Positions 26,377-35,486 of a stretch of DNA of 64,000 nucleotides are shown here, in pieces. This DNA comes from CAWFPR01 sp963817635 (GTDB lineage Bacteria > Acidobacteriota > Vicinamibacteria > Vicinamibacterales > 2-12-FULL-66-21), in contig CAWFPR010000014.1 of NCBI GenBank assembly GCA_963817635.1, positions 1-64,000 of the forward strand, in the 5' to 3' direction. Each line of letters starts with the position of its first letter. The first letter of the stretch is position 1. The notes below the pieces were generated by a model that worked only from the letters and a program-made list of their open reading frames with translations, was not told where the DNA came from and did no database searches. The translations under genes and the position numbers were made by a program.

Positions 26377-27324
26377 ATGTCTCAGTACCTCGTGACCGGC
26401 GGAGCCGGTTTCATCGGCTCCCACCTGGCAGAAGAACTTCTGCGCCGCGGACAGCGCGTGCGCGTTGCCGATTCGTTGATTACGGGAAAGCGAAGCAACC
26501 TCGATCACATTCCCGACGTTGAATTCCTCGAGGGCGACCTGGCCGACAAGGCCTTCACGGATCGCGCGGTGGCCGGCTGCGACTACGTCCTGCACGAGGC
26601 AGCCATTCCGTCGGTGCCGCGCTCGGTGAAGGATCCGATCACGTCGCATCGCGCCAACGTGGATGCCACGCTCAACGTGCTCGTCGCGGCGCGTGACGCG
26701 GGCGTCCGGCGTGTCGTATTCGCCGGCTCGTCGTCCGCATACGGCAATACACCGACGCTGCCGAAGCACGAGGACATGCCGTCCAACCCGCTGTCTCCGT
26801 ACGCGCTGCAGAAAGTGGTCGCCGAGCAATACCTTCAGATGTTCACGAGGCTCTACGGCCTGGAGACGGTCAGCACGCGGTACTTCAACGTGTTCGGCCC
26901 GCGGCAGGATCCCACGTCGCCGTACTCCGGCGTCATCTCCGTGTTTGCGACGGCGCTGCTCGAGAATCGGTCGCCGACGATCCACGGCGACGGCGAGCAG
27001 ACCCGCGACTTCACCTACGTCGCCAACGTCGTCGATGGCGTGCTGCGGGCGTGCGAGGCGCCCCGCGCCAGCGGAGAAGTCATCAACGTGGCCACCGGTG
27101 GCCGCATCTCGCTCAACACCCTGTTCACGACGATGCGCGAGTTGATTGGCGCCACCGCGGAGCCCACCTACGGCGAGACGCGCCAGGGGGACGTGCGCGA
27201 CTCGCAGGCCGACATTCACAAGGCAAAGGAACTGCTCGGCTACAGCCCGACGGTGTCGTTCGAGGACGGCCTGAAACGCACGATCGAGTGGTACCGGACC
27301 ACCGGTTCCACCGCCGCGGTGTGA
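26377..27324 (+). CDS. NAD-dependent sugar-nucleotide epimerase (SDR family)
   Basis: A 315-residue extended short-chain dehydrogenase. YLVTGGAGFIGSHLAEEL is the NAD-binding motif, and the catalytic YxxxK is in SPYALQKVVAEQYL, preceded by AGSSSAYGN. The sequence, including TRYFNVFGPRQDP, resembles UDP-glucose or UDP-N-acetylglucosamine 4-epimerases of the WbpP/GalE group, used for surface-polysaccharide precursors. The ATG at 26377 is chosen because the conserved start MSQYLVTGGAGF follows directly. A TACAAT box at 26212-26217 may be the -10. No other glycan genes are adjacent. Confidence 0.9.
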   Translation: MSQYLVTGGAGFIGSHLAEELLRRGQRVRVADSLITGKRSNLDHIPDVEFLEGDLADKAFTDRAVAGCDYVLHEAAIPSVPRSVKDPITSHRANVDATLNVLVAARDAGVRRVVFAGSSSAYGNTPTLPKHEDMPSNPLSPYALQKVVAEQYLQMFTRLYGLETVSTRYFNVFGPRQDPTSPYSGVISVFATALLENRSPTIHGDGEQTRDFTYVANVVDGVLRACEAPRASGEVINVATGGRISLNTLFTTMRELIGATAEPTYGETRQGDVRDSQADIHKAKELLGYSPTVSFEDGLKRTIEWYRTTGSTAAV

Positions 27325-27373
27325 CAGCTTGGCAGGCGGCCGGCCGCCGCGCCGTGGTTCCTGGAGGTCAGAC

Positions 27374-30325
27374 GTGAGCAGGTTTCATTTCCACACGGCT
27401 GTGGCGGCGGCGTGTCTTCTGGTCGCGAGCGCTTGGATCACCCCCGCGGCACAGGAAGTGGGGCCGTCGCTGTATGGCGGGATGCAGTGGCGAATGATCG
27501 GCCCGCATCGGGGCGGCCGTACGAAGGCCGCCGCCGGCGTCCCGTCGCAGCCCAACGTGTTCTACATCGGCGTCACGAACGGCGGAGTGTGGAAAACGAC
27601 GGACTACGGACGCGTCTGGACACCCATCTTCGACGATCAGCCAACCGGATCCATCGGAGCGATCGCGGTCGCGCCTTCCAGCCCGGACACGATCTACGTC
27701 GGAAGTGGGGAAGGCCTCCAGCGTCCCGACCTGTCCACCGGTGACGGCATCTACAAATCCACCGACGCCGGACGGTCCTGGACGCATCTCGGCCTGCGCG
27801 ACGGGCAGCAGATTCCGCAGATCATCGTGGACCCCGGAAACCCCGACCGGCTGTTCGTGGCCGTTCTCGGCCACCCGTACGGTCCGAACGAGGAGCGCGG
27901 GATCTTCCGGTCGACCGACGGGGCACGCACGTTTCAGAAGGTGCTGTACAAGGACGAGAACACAGGGGGCGTCGACGTGGCGTTCGATCCGCGCGACCCG
28001 AATACCGTGTACGCCGTGCTGTGGGAAGCCCGGCAAGGGCCGTGGGAAAACGCGGTGTTCACGGGGCCCGGCAGCGGTGTCTTCAAGTCCACGGACGGCG
28101 GGTCCACCTGGAAGCCCATCATGACGGGGCTTCCGACGTTTGCCGGCGACGATCTCGGCCGCATTGGCATCACGGTCGCGCCGAGCGATCCGCGGCGTCT
28201 CTACGCGACGGTCGAGGCGGGAACCAACGGCGGACTGTACCGTTCAGACGACGCCGGCGAGCACTGGCAGCGCGCGACAACCGACGAGCGGTTCACGTCG
28301 CGCGGATCCGACTTCGCCGAAGTCAAAGTGCATCCGAAGAACCCCGACATTGTATTTACCGGGAGCATCGTGACGTGGAAGTCGACCGATGGCGGCCGCA
28401 CCTTCAGCGCGTTTCGTGGCGCACCGGGCGGCGACGACTATCATCGCATCTGGATCAACCCGGACAACCCCGAGATCATGCTGATCGCGGCCGATCAGGG
28501 GGCCATCATCACCGTCAACGGCGGGCAGACCTTCAGCTCCTGGTACAACCAGCCGACCGCGCAGTTCTATCACGTGAACACCGACACGGCGTTTCCCTAC
28601 CGCGTCTGCGGCGGACAGCAGGAGAGCGGGTCCGCATGCGTGTCGAGCCGCGGCAACTACGGCGCGACGACGTTTCGCGACTGGACGCCGGTCGGGGTCG
28701 AGGAGTACGCCTACGCCGTGCCCGATCCGCTCAATCCCGACATCGTCTACGGCGGGCGCGTGTCGCGCTTCGATCGCCGCACCGGCCAGGTGCAGGAGGT
28801 CGGCCCGGTCGTGGGGCGGAAGCCTGACTACCGCGTCGTGCGCACGCAGCCGGTCGTGTTCTCCCCGGTCGATCCCCACACGCTGTACTTCGCGTCCAAC
28901 GTGGTCTGGAAGACGCTGAACGGCGGCACGAGCTGGACGCAGATCAGCCCGGACCTCACGCGTGAAACCTGGGACGTGCCGCCGAGCGTCGGCAAGTACA
29001 TCGGCACCCCCGCGGCGGCGCCGGCCCGCCGTGGCGTCGTGTATACCCTGGCGCCGTCCTACCTGGACATCAACCGGATCTGGGCCGGCACCGACGACGG
29101 GCTGATCCAGGTCACGGCTGACGCGGGAAAGACGTGGCAGAACGTGACGCCGCCACAGCTGACGCCGTGGGCAAAGGTCTCCATCATGGACGCCTCGCAC
29201 ACCAACCCGCTGGGGGCCTACGCGGCGATCAACACGCTGCGCCTCGACGACCTTCGCCCGCACATCTACCGGACGCGCGACGGCGGGAAGACGTGGACTG
29301 AAATCGTCACCGGCATCCCGGCAGGGGAGACGGTCAATTCGGTGAAGGAGGACCCGAAGCGCAAGGGCCTGCTGTTTGCGGGCACCGAGCGTGCGGTGTA
29401 TTTCTCGATAGACGACGGGGACCACTGGCAGTCGCTGCGGCTCAACATGCCGGTCACGTCGATGCGCGATCTCGTCATCAAAGACGACGACCTCGTGGTC
29501 GGGACTCACGGCCGCAGCTTCTGGATCCTCGACGACATCACGCCGCTGCGGCAGATCGACGCCAGGACGGCGCAGACCGACGTCGTGTTGTTCGAGCCGC
29601 AGCACGCGATGCGTGTGCGGTGGAACATGAACACCGACACGCCGCTTCCGCAGGAAGAGCCAGCCGGCCAGAATCCGCCGGACGGCGCCGTCATCGACTA
29701 CTTCCTGAAGGCGGACGCGAGCGGTCCGGTGACGCTCGAGATCCTGGACGGGGCAGGCGGCCTCGTTCGGAAATATTCGAGCACCGACCCGGCAGAGCCG
29801 GTGAGAGACGAGGCCAACGTTCCCGCGTACTGGATCCGCCCGGCCCAGGTGCTCTCGACCGGAGCCGGCATGCACCGCTTCGTGTGGGACCTGCACTATG
29901 CGAGGCCTGCCGGCATGCAGGCACGGTTCCCCATCGCCGCCATCTACCACGACACGGCTCGCGAACCGAACGGTGTGTGGGCACAGCCGGGCGTGTATTC
30001 GGTGCGCCTGACGGTCAACGGCCGTCGCTATACGCAGCCGCTGACCGTCCGGATGGATCCGCGGGTCACGACGCCTCCCGCCGCGCTCCAGCAGCAGTTC
30101 ACGCTGTCCAAGCGGCTGTCGGATGCGATGGACGCGATCGGCAAAGCGCTCGCGGCTGGCGGCGGCGACGCCGCGAACCTGCGCCGGATCAACGCTGCTC
30201 TCCTGGGCGCCTACAACCTGATACAGGACGCGGACGTCGCGCCGACCACGCAGGCAGTCAAGGCTGCCGAGGACGCGCTTGCGGCAAGTCGAGGCCGCCC
30301 TGTACCTCAACCCCCAGGCCGGTGA
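27374..30325 (+). CDS. Secreted sortilin/BNR-repeat beta-propeller protein
   Basis: A 983-residue secreted protein common in Acidobacteriota, usually annotated as glycosyl hydrolase or VPS10/sortilin-like. The GTG at 27374 follows TGGAGG and gives a signal peptide (FHFHTAVAAACLLVASAWIT). The first ~730 residues hold repeated BNR/Asp-box motifs such as STDAGRSWT, STDGGSTW and STDGGRTF that form beta-propeller blades. A C-terminal beta-sandwich region follows (TPLPQEEPAGQ..., LEILDGAGGLVRKY). Catalytic residues cannot be pointed to, so enzyme activity is uncertain. Its 3' end overlaps a convergent remnant gene by 68 bp. Confidence 0.88.
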   Translation: MSRFHFHTAVAAACLLVASAWITPAAQEVGPSLYGGMQWRMIGPHRGGRTKAAAGVPSQPNVFYIGVTNGGVWKTTDYGRVWTPIFDDQPTGSIGAIAVAPSSPDTIYVGSGEGLQRPDLSTGDGIYKSTDAGRSWTHLGLRDGQQIPQIIVDPGNPDRLFVAVLGHPYGPNEERGIFRSTDGARTFQKVLYKDENTGGVDVAFDPRDPNTVYAVLWEARQGPWENAVFTGPGSGVFKSTDGGSTWKPIMTGLPTFAGDDLGRIGITVAPSDPRRLYATVEAGTNGGLYRSDDAGEHWQRATTDERFTSRGSDFAEVKVHPKNPDIVFTGSIVTWKSTDGGRTFSAFRGAPGGDDYHRIWINPDNPEIMLIAADQGAIITVNGGQTFSSWYNQPTAQFYHVNTDTAFPYRVCGGQQESGSACVSSRGNYGATTFRDWTPVGVEEYAYAVPDPLNPDIVYGGRVSRFDRRTGQVQEVGPVVGRKPDYRVVRTQPVVFSPVDPHTLYFASNVVWKTLNGGTSWTQISPDLTRETWDVPPSVGKYIGTPAAAPARRGVVYTLAPSYLDINRIWAGTDDGLIQVTADAGKTWQNVTPPQLTPWAKVSIMDASHTNPLGAYAAINTLRLDDLRPHIYRTRDGGKTWTEIVTGIPAGETVNSVKEDPKRKGLLFAGTERAVYFSIDDGDHWQSLRLNMPVTSMRDLVIKDDDLVVGTHGRSFWILDDITPLRQIDARTAQTDVVLFEPQHAMRVRWNMNTDTPLPQEEPAGQNPPDGAVIDYFLKADASGPVTLEILDGAGGLVRKYSSTDPAEPVRDEANVPAYWIRPAQVLSTGAGMHRFVWDLHYARPAGMQARFPIAAIYHDTAREPNGVWAQPGVYSVRLTVNGRRYTQPLTVRMDPRVTTPPAALQQQFTLSKRLSDAMDAIGKALAAGGGDAANLRRINAALLGAYNLIQDADVAPTTQAVKAAEDALAASRGRPVPQPPGR

Positions 30326-30662
30326 TACGGAAGGGTGCCTTCGCGTCGAAGGTGAACGTGAAGGTGCCCTCTCCGCCGTCCGCCGTCGGCACCAGGATCC
30401 TGATTTCCTGCGGCGTTGCCGACAGCACCTTTTCGACCTTCATGGTCCCGAAGTCGCCGTGAAGGCGGCGGAACATGTTCGCGCGCTCCTCCGGCGTCCG
30501 CTTGGCGAGGGTCGCCGGCGCGAAGAGTTCCTCCTGCGCCTTCAGAAAGGTCTTCTCGTCCCCCGAGTTGAACGCCGTCAGCCACGCCTGGACATGTTTC
30601 CCCTGAGGAGAATCCAGCAACGCCGGACCGTCCGTCTTCGCTTGTCCGGAGACAAGCGTCAT
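30258..30662 (-). pseudogene. Remnant of a secreted hydrolase N-terminal domain
   Basis: 134 residues from ATG 30662 (open to 30704). HVQAWLTAFNSGDEKTFLKA and ERANMFRRLHGDFGTMKVEK resemble the small NTF2-like domain that precedes serine-hydrolase or S41-peptidase domains in many acidobacterial secreted proteins. Here there is no signal peptide and no following catalytic domain: the N-terminus meets a heptamer array and the C-terminus runs out inside the sortilin-like gene. It is either a stand-alone domain protein or, more likely, a relic trimmed on both sides. Confidence 0.5.
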
Positions 30663-30694
30663 GCAATGAGTAGCGCCGCAATCATCTGCTCCCC

Positions 30695-30816
30695 CAATCT
30701 GCAATCGGCAACCGTCAATCCGTCAATCGGCAATCGTCAATCGGCAATCCGTCAATCGGCAATCGGCAACCGGCAATCCATCAATCTGCAGTCTGCAACC
30801 GGCAATCTGCAATTGA
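30695..30816 (+). repeat. GGCAATC/GTCAATC heptamer array
   Basis: About seventeen head-to-tail heptamers, mostly GGCAATC and GTCAATC, lie between the remnant gene and the second ADOP gene. GGCAATC is the reverse complement of GATTGCC, the unit at 17624-17738. Confidence 0.9.
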
Positions 30817-30817
30817 C

Positions 30818-33223
30818 TCAGTCTTCTCTCAGCGCCACGTTCGGATCGATGCGCGAGGCGCGCCGCGCCGGCGCGTAGCTCGCGGCGAGCCCCGCCACCG
30901 CCATGAGCCCCGCCATGCCTGCGACCGTTCCAGGGTCTCCCGGCTGCACCTCGAAGAGCAGCGTGCGGAGGACTCGCGACAGCACCACCGCGAGGCCGGC
31001 GCCCGCCACGAGACCGATGCCGACGAGCGCGAGACTCTGCCGGAGGACCAGGCCCACGACGGAGGCGCGCGCCGCGCCGAGGGCCATGCGAACGCCAATC
31101 TCGCGGACGCGGCGGCTGACCGAAAACGAAAGCACGCCGTAGATCCCGAACAGCGCCAGGGCGACCGCGAGCCCGGAAAACCCGGCGAGCACACCCGCGA
31201 TGAACCGCGGGCCGGCAAGCGCGCCGTCGACCAGTTGCGACATCGGCGCGACCTGCGCGAGCGGCAGGTTGTGGTCGATGTCGCGGACGATCTGCCGGAG
31301 CGGCGCGACAACGGCTGCCGGATCGCCGCGCGTGCGCAGCACGATCCACCCCCCGCGCAGCGTCATCTGGGTGTACGGAAAGTACATCTCCGCTTCCGGC
31401 GGCGTGGAAGGCCCGCGATGGTGAACGTCCGCAACCACGCCGACGACGATGATGGAGTCGCCTCCCAGGTCGAGCTTGCTGCCCATCGGCGAGTCGTGCC
31501 CCCAATACCGCCGCGCCAGCGTCTCGTTGACGACCACCACCCGCGGCGTATCCGGGCCATCGTCTGGGGCGATTCCGCGCCCCTGGACGACCGGCATGCC
31601 CATCGACCGGAAGTACCCCGGTGTGACGACGCGGAACCAGCCGACAGGCTGATCCTGGGGTGTTGCGGGCGGCGGCCGGCCGGCTATCTGGAAGGTGAAG
31701 TCGGTGTCCATGCCGCTCATCGGTAGCACCGAGGTGATGGCAACCTCCTCGACGCCTGGCAGCGTGGCGGCGCGGTCCAGCAGCTGCGCGCAGAGCTGCC
31801 GCATCGCCTCGTCGCCGCGATAGAGGCCGCGCGGCGGCGTAATCGAGGCGGTCAGCAGGTGGTCGGTGCGCATACCGAGATCGACATGCTCGAGCGACAC
31901 GAGGCTCCGTACGAGCAGGCCGGCGCCGACGGCGAGCACCAGGGCGACGGTGACTTCGACGATCACCATGGCGGAGCGCAGGCGCGAAGCGCCGGTCGAC
32001 TCGCGGCCGCCGTCACGCAGGGCGGTCGTGAGGGCCGTGCGCGAGGCGGTCAGGGCCGGCACGAGGCCCGCCACGACCGCGGAGGCGATCGAAACTGCGA
32101 CGGCGAACGCAACCGCCATCATGTCGAGGGAGACCTCCTGAAGGCGGGGAGCGGCGGCCGGTGCGGCGGCCACCAGGACGCGCACGCTCCACCAGGCGAG
32201 GCAGACACCGACCAGTCCACCCGTGAGCGACAGGCAAAGGGTCTCGGTGAGCAGCTGCCTGACGATCGTCCAGCGGCCCGCCCCGAGCGCTGCGCGGACC
32301 GCCATTTCCCGCGCGCGCTCGGACGCGCGGGCCAGCAGCAGGCTGGCCACGTTGGCGCACGCGATGAGGAGCACGAACCCCACGGCGCCGGTGAGCACGA
32401 GCAGCACCGGCCTCACGCTTCCGACCATGTCCTCGTGGAGCGGGACGAGCGTCACGCGCGCGTCACGCTGCTCGGGGTCATCCTGCGCCGAGTGCGTCGC
32501 GAGCGCCGCCATCGCGGCCTGTGCCTGCGCGACCGTCACCTTCGGCTTCAACCGGGCGAGTACCCGCAGGACGATCATGCCGAATGGCGCATTGGCGGGG
32601 TTGACGCGAAGCGGCGACCAGATTTCGGCATCGATCACCGGAGGCCGGAATGACGCCGGCATCACGCCCACAACCGTGACGGGTTGGGCGTCGAGTGAAA
32701 TGGCGCGACCCACGATCCCCCGGTCGCCGTGGAACCGTCGCAGCCAGACCGCGTCGCTCAGGATGGCGACGGGAGGCCCACCCGGCCGATCGTCGTCCAG
32801 GGAAAACACTCGGCCGAGCGCGGCCGATACCCCGAGTGCGCCGAAGTAGCCCTGCGACACCGCGGCGCCGCGCAGGCGTTCCGGCTCGTCGATATCCGTC
32901 AGGTTGGGCTGCCACCCGCGCACGGCGCCGACCTGTTCGAACACCGAGGCGCCATCGCGCCATTCGACGAAGAGGCCCGGCGAGGCCCATTCGCGCTCGG
33001 GTCCGCCTCTTGCGCGCATGTCCTGCCAGATCATGACGATCCGCTCCGGATGGTCGTACGGCAGCGGTTTGAGCAGCACGCCCGACACGACGCTGAAGAC
33101 GGCCGTGCTGGCGCCGATCCCGAGCGCCAGGGCCGCGATCGAGGCGGTCAGCGGCCCGGGGCGTCGCCGCCACGACCGCAACGCGCAGGCGATGTCTCGC
33201 GAAAGTGCGTGCATCGAGACCAC
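30818..33223 (-). CDS. ADOP-type ABC transporter permease (MacB-like), second copy
   Basis: An 801-residue duplicated MacB/FtsX permease without the N-terminal ADOP extension of the first copy. The first unit begins LRSWRRRPGPLTASIAALAL and IGASTAVFSVVSGVLLKPLP, the standard start of these proteins, with FtsX helices VLLIACANVASLLLARASER. The second unit begins RLRSAMVIVEVTVALVLAVG and ends YAPARRASRIDPNVALRED. No ATPase gene is adjacent. It is divergent from the two-component system that starts at 33352, which could control it. A start at ATG 33214 is equally possible. The first copy at 23.5-26.2 kb is only distantly similar, so this is not a recent duplication. Confidence 0.9.
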   Translation of the reverse strand: MVSMHALSRDIACALRSWRRRPGPLTASIAALALGIGASTAVFSVVSGVLLKPLPYDHPERIVMIWQDMRARGGPEREWASPGLFVEWRDGASVFEQVGAVRGWQPNLTDIDEPERLRGAAVSQGYFGALGVSAALGRVFSLDDDRPGGPPVAILSDAVWLRRFHGDRGIVGRAISLDAQPVTVVGVMPASFRPPVIDAEIWSPLRVNPANAPFGMIVLRVLARLKPKVTVAQAQAAMAALATHSAQDDPEQRDARVTLVPLHEDMVGSVRPVLLVLTGAVGFVLLIACANVASLLLARASERAREMAVRAALGAGRWTIVRQLLTETLCLSLTGGLVGVCLAWWSVRVLVAAAPAAAPRLQEVSLDMMAVAFAVAVSIASAVVAGLVPALTASRTALTTALRDGGRESTGASRLRSAMVIVEVTVALVLAVGAGLLVRSLVSLEHVDLGMRTDHLLTASITPPRGLYRGDEAMRQLCAQLLDRAATLPGVEEVAITSVLPMSGMDTDFTFQIAGRPPPATPQDQPVGWFRVVTPGYFRSMGMPVVQGRGIAPDDGPDTPRVVVVNETLARRYWGHDSPMGSKLDLGGDSIIVVGVVADVHHRGPSTPPEAEMYFPYTQMTLRGGWIVLRTRGDPAAVVAPLRQIVRDIDHNLPLAQVAPMSQLVDGALAGPRFIAGVLAGFSGLAVALALFGIYGVLSFSVSRRVREIGVRMALGAARASVVGLVLRQSLALVGIGLVAGAGLAVVLSRVLRTLLFEVQPGDPGTVAGMAGLMAVAGLAASYAPARRASRIDPNVALRED

Positions 33224-33290
33224 CGTATGCGGGAGTTGTGAAGAAGCGATGAATGGCGAAATCTGCGCGGCTGGTTTACTGTACGGGACG

Positions 33291-33339
33291 GGTCGGCGGT
33301 CGGCGTTCGGGGTCGGCGCTGGGCGGGTCGGCGCTCGGA
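33291..33339 (+). repeat. GGTCGGC heptamer array upstream of the response regulator
   Basis: Seven heptamers in strict 7-bp phase, three of them exactly GGTCGGC (33291, 33298, 33326), the others variants. The array ends 12 bases before the ATG of the response regulator and probably overlaps its leader. Confidence 0.7.
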
Positions 33340-33351
33340 TGATACAGACTC

Positions 33352-34038
33352 ATGAAATCCCGCATCCTGATCGTCGAGGACGATCCGCGCACGTCGGCGG
33401 CGGTGGCGCTGTACCTGCGCCATGCGGGATACGAGGTCGACGAGGCGTCGAACGGACCCGATGCGCTGACGCGCGCCGCGGCCGCTCCGCCCGATCTGCT
33501 CGTGCTCGACGTCATGCTGCCCGGCATGGACGGGATCGACGTATGCCGGACGCTGCGCGAGCGATCGAACGTGCCGATCATCATGCTGACGGCGCGCACG
33601 GTCGAGGAGGATCGGCTCCGTGGACTGGATGCTGGAGCCGACGACTACGTCTCCAAGCCGTTCAGCCCCCGCGAACTCGTGGCGCGGGTCGGCGCCGTGC
33701 TGCGGCGCGCGAGACCGCCGCGTACCGCCGTGTGCATCGGCGACGTCGAAGTCGACTCGGCCCTGCGTGAGGTCCGCCGCGCGGGACGTACCGTCGCGGT
33801 GACCGCGACCGAGTTCAAGCTGCTGGAAGTGCTCTCGTCGGTGCCCGGACGCGCGTTCACGCGTGACGAACTCGCCGAACGGGCGTTCGGGCACGACCAC
33901 GAGGCACTGGAACGCACCATCGACGCGCACATCATGAACCTGCGCCGCAAGCTGGAACGCGATCGCTCCCGGCCGGCCGTGATCGTCACGGTCTTTGGCA
34001 CGGGGTATCGTCTGGGCGGAGGCGGCGGTGGTGAGTAG
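33352..34038 (+). CDS. OmpR-family response regulator
   Basis: A 228-residue two-component regulator. The receiver domain has acidic pocket EDD (9-11), phospho-accepting Asp53 (LVLDVMLPGMDG) and Lys in ADDYVSKPFSPREL. The C-terminal winged helix includes TATEFKLLEVLSSVPGRAF and HIMNLRRKLERD. The C-terminal poly-Gly tail (GGGGGGE) comes from GGC/GGT codons. The sensor kinase overlaps by 8 bases, so the two are translationally coupled. The divergent ADOP permease 128 bp away is a plausible target. Confidence 0.95.
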   Translation: MKSRILIVEDDPRTSAAVALYLRHAGYEVDEASNGPDALTRAAAAPPDLLVLDVMLPGMDGIDVCRTLRERSNVPIIMLTARTVEEDRLRGLDAGADDYVSKPFSPRELVARVGAVLRRARPPRTAVCIGDVEVDSALREVRRAGRTVAVTATEFKLLEVLSSVPGRAFTRDELAERAFGHDHEALERTIDAHIMNLRRKLERDRSRPAVIVTVFGTGYRLGGGGGGE

Positions 34039-35427
34039 CCTCCGGACGCGTTTGTTCCTGACCGTCGGCGTCGTGCTGGCCGGCGCGACCGCGGTCTCGA
34101 GCCTGCTGTCGCGGCGCGCCACGCTCGTCGAGGTGCGCGAGGTGGTGTCGCAGGCCGCGCCCTCGGGCCCGTCGCTCGATCAGGTACCCGATCGCGCATC
34201 CAGCGGGAGATTGCCGGCGGCGCCGAAGCGAGCGCGGTCCTGGCGGGCGTCGCAAACGACGCGGGTTGTCCTCTGGTGCTCGTCGCGCCGTCGAAGCGTG
34301 TGATTGCCGCGTCCCGGGAGGACCTGACCAGGGCCCGCGTCACGAGCGCCGGGCCCGACGGGCTGCTGACGCTGGAACTGAACGACGGTGGGACGCTGAG
34401 GTCGTTGGCCATCCGGGGCGCCGCAACCCTGCCGCTCCTCGACGCCGGGGGCCACGATCTGGGCCTGCTGTACGCGCTCCCGAAGGCAACAGATCCCGGT
34501 GCCGTCGAGACAGGGCGCCTGCCGCCGCCATGGGTGCTGACGACGGCTGCCGTCGCGTTGATTGGCCTGGTGCTGACCTTCGCGCTCTCGCGCCGGATTC
34601 TCCTTCCCGTCGGCGCCTTGAGGGCGGCCGCCGAGCGGCTGCAGCGCGGCGACCTCGACGTCCAGGTCGCCGTTCGTGGCGAGGACGAGATCGCGCAGCT
34701 CGGGCGGACCTTCAACCGCATGGCGGCGGAACTGGCCGGGACCGAGCGTCTGCGACGCCAGATGGTCAGCGACGTCGCGCACGAGCTGCGCTCGCCCGTG
34801 ACAAACCTGCGCTGCGCGCTGGAAGCCATCCAGGACGGCCTCGCCCCCGCGGATCGCGCGAGCATCGATGCGCTGCACGAGGAAACACTGTTCCTGCAGC
34901 GGCTGATTGCGGACCTGGAGGATCTCGCGCTGGCCGATGCCGGACGCCTCCGCCTGCACGCCGGCGACGTCAACGTCGAGGAAATCATCCGTCGCGCGGC
35001 AGGCGCGATGTCGAGCGCGCCCGGGGCGCCCGTGGCGATTCGTGTGGCGGCCGGGCTGCCGCGAATTGCCGGCGATCCCGATCGGCTCGAGCAGGTGGTG
35101 CGCAATCTGCTGTCGAACGCGCGGCGTCATACGCCGCCCGGCGGGGAGATCTCCGTGGACGCCACGGGCGAGCGCGGGTCCATCCGGATCACGGTGCGCG
35201 ACACGGGGTCCGGTATCGCACCCGAGCACCTGCCGCACGTCTTCGACCGTTTCTATCGTGCCGACCGGTCGCGCGCACGTGCGACCGGCGGCGCGGGCCT
35301 CGGCCTCGCGATTGCCCGGGAACTCGTCGGCGCGCACGGTGGAACGATTGCGGTGGAGAGCCCTGGGGAAGGGCAGGGGGCGACCTTCATCGTCGATCTG
35401 CCGGCAGCCGGAGTTCCGCCCCATTGA
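34031..35427 (+). CDS. Sensor histidine kinase, one frameshift
   Basis: Partner of the OmpR-type regulator. GTG 34031 gives MSSLRTRLFLTVGVVLAGAT, the first membrane helix. A second helix (VLTTAAVALIGLVLTFALS) leads into a HAMP domain (ALRAAAERLQRGDLDVQV). The H-box is MVSDVAHELRSPVTNLRCAL, the N-box NLLSNARRHTPPGGEI, and the G-boxes VRDTGSGIAP and GGAGLGLAIARELV. The frame changes once near 34190, between the first helix and the sensor loop: RIQREIAGGAEASAVLAGVA reads on in the second frame. The total of about 465 residues is normal. Confidence 0.9.
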
Positions 35428-35486
35428 CGGGCGGTCAGCGTGCGCGCGCATGCTATAAAGGCAGCGCGTCCGCCCTGCCACATCCA

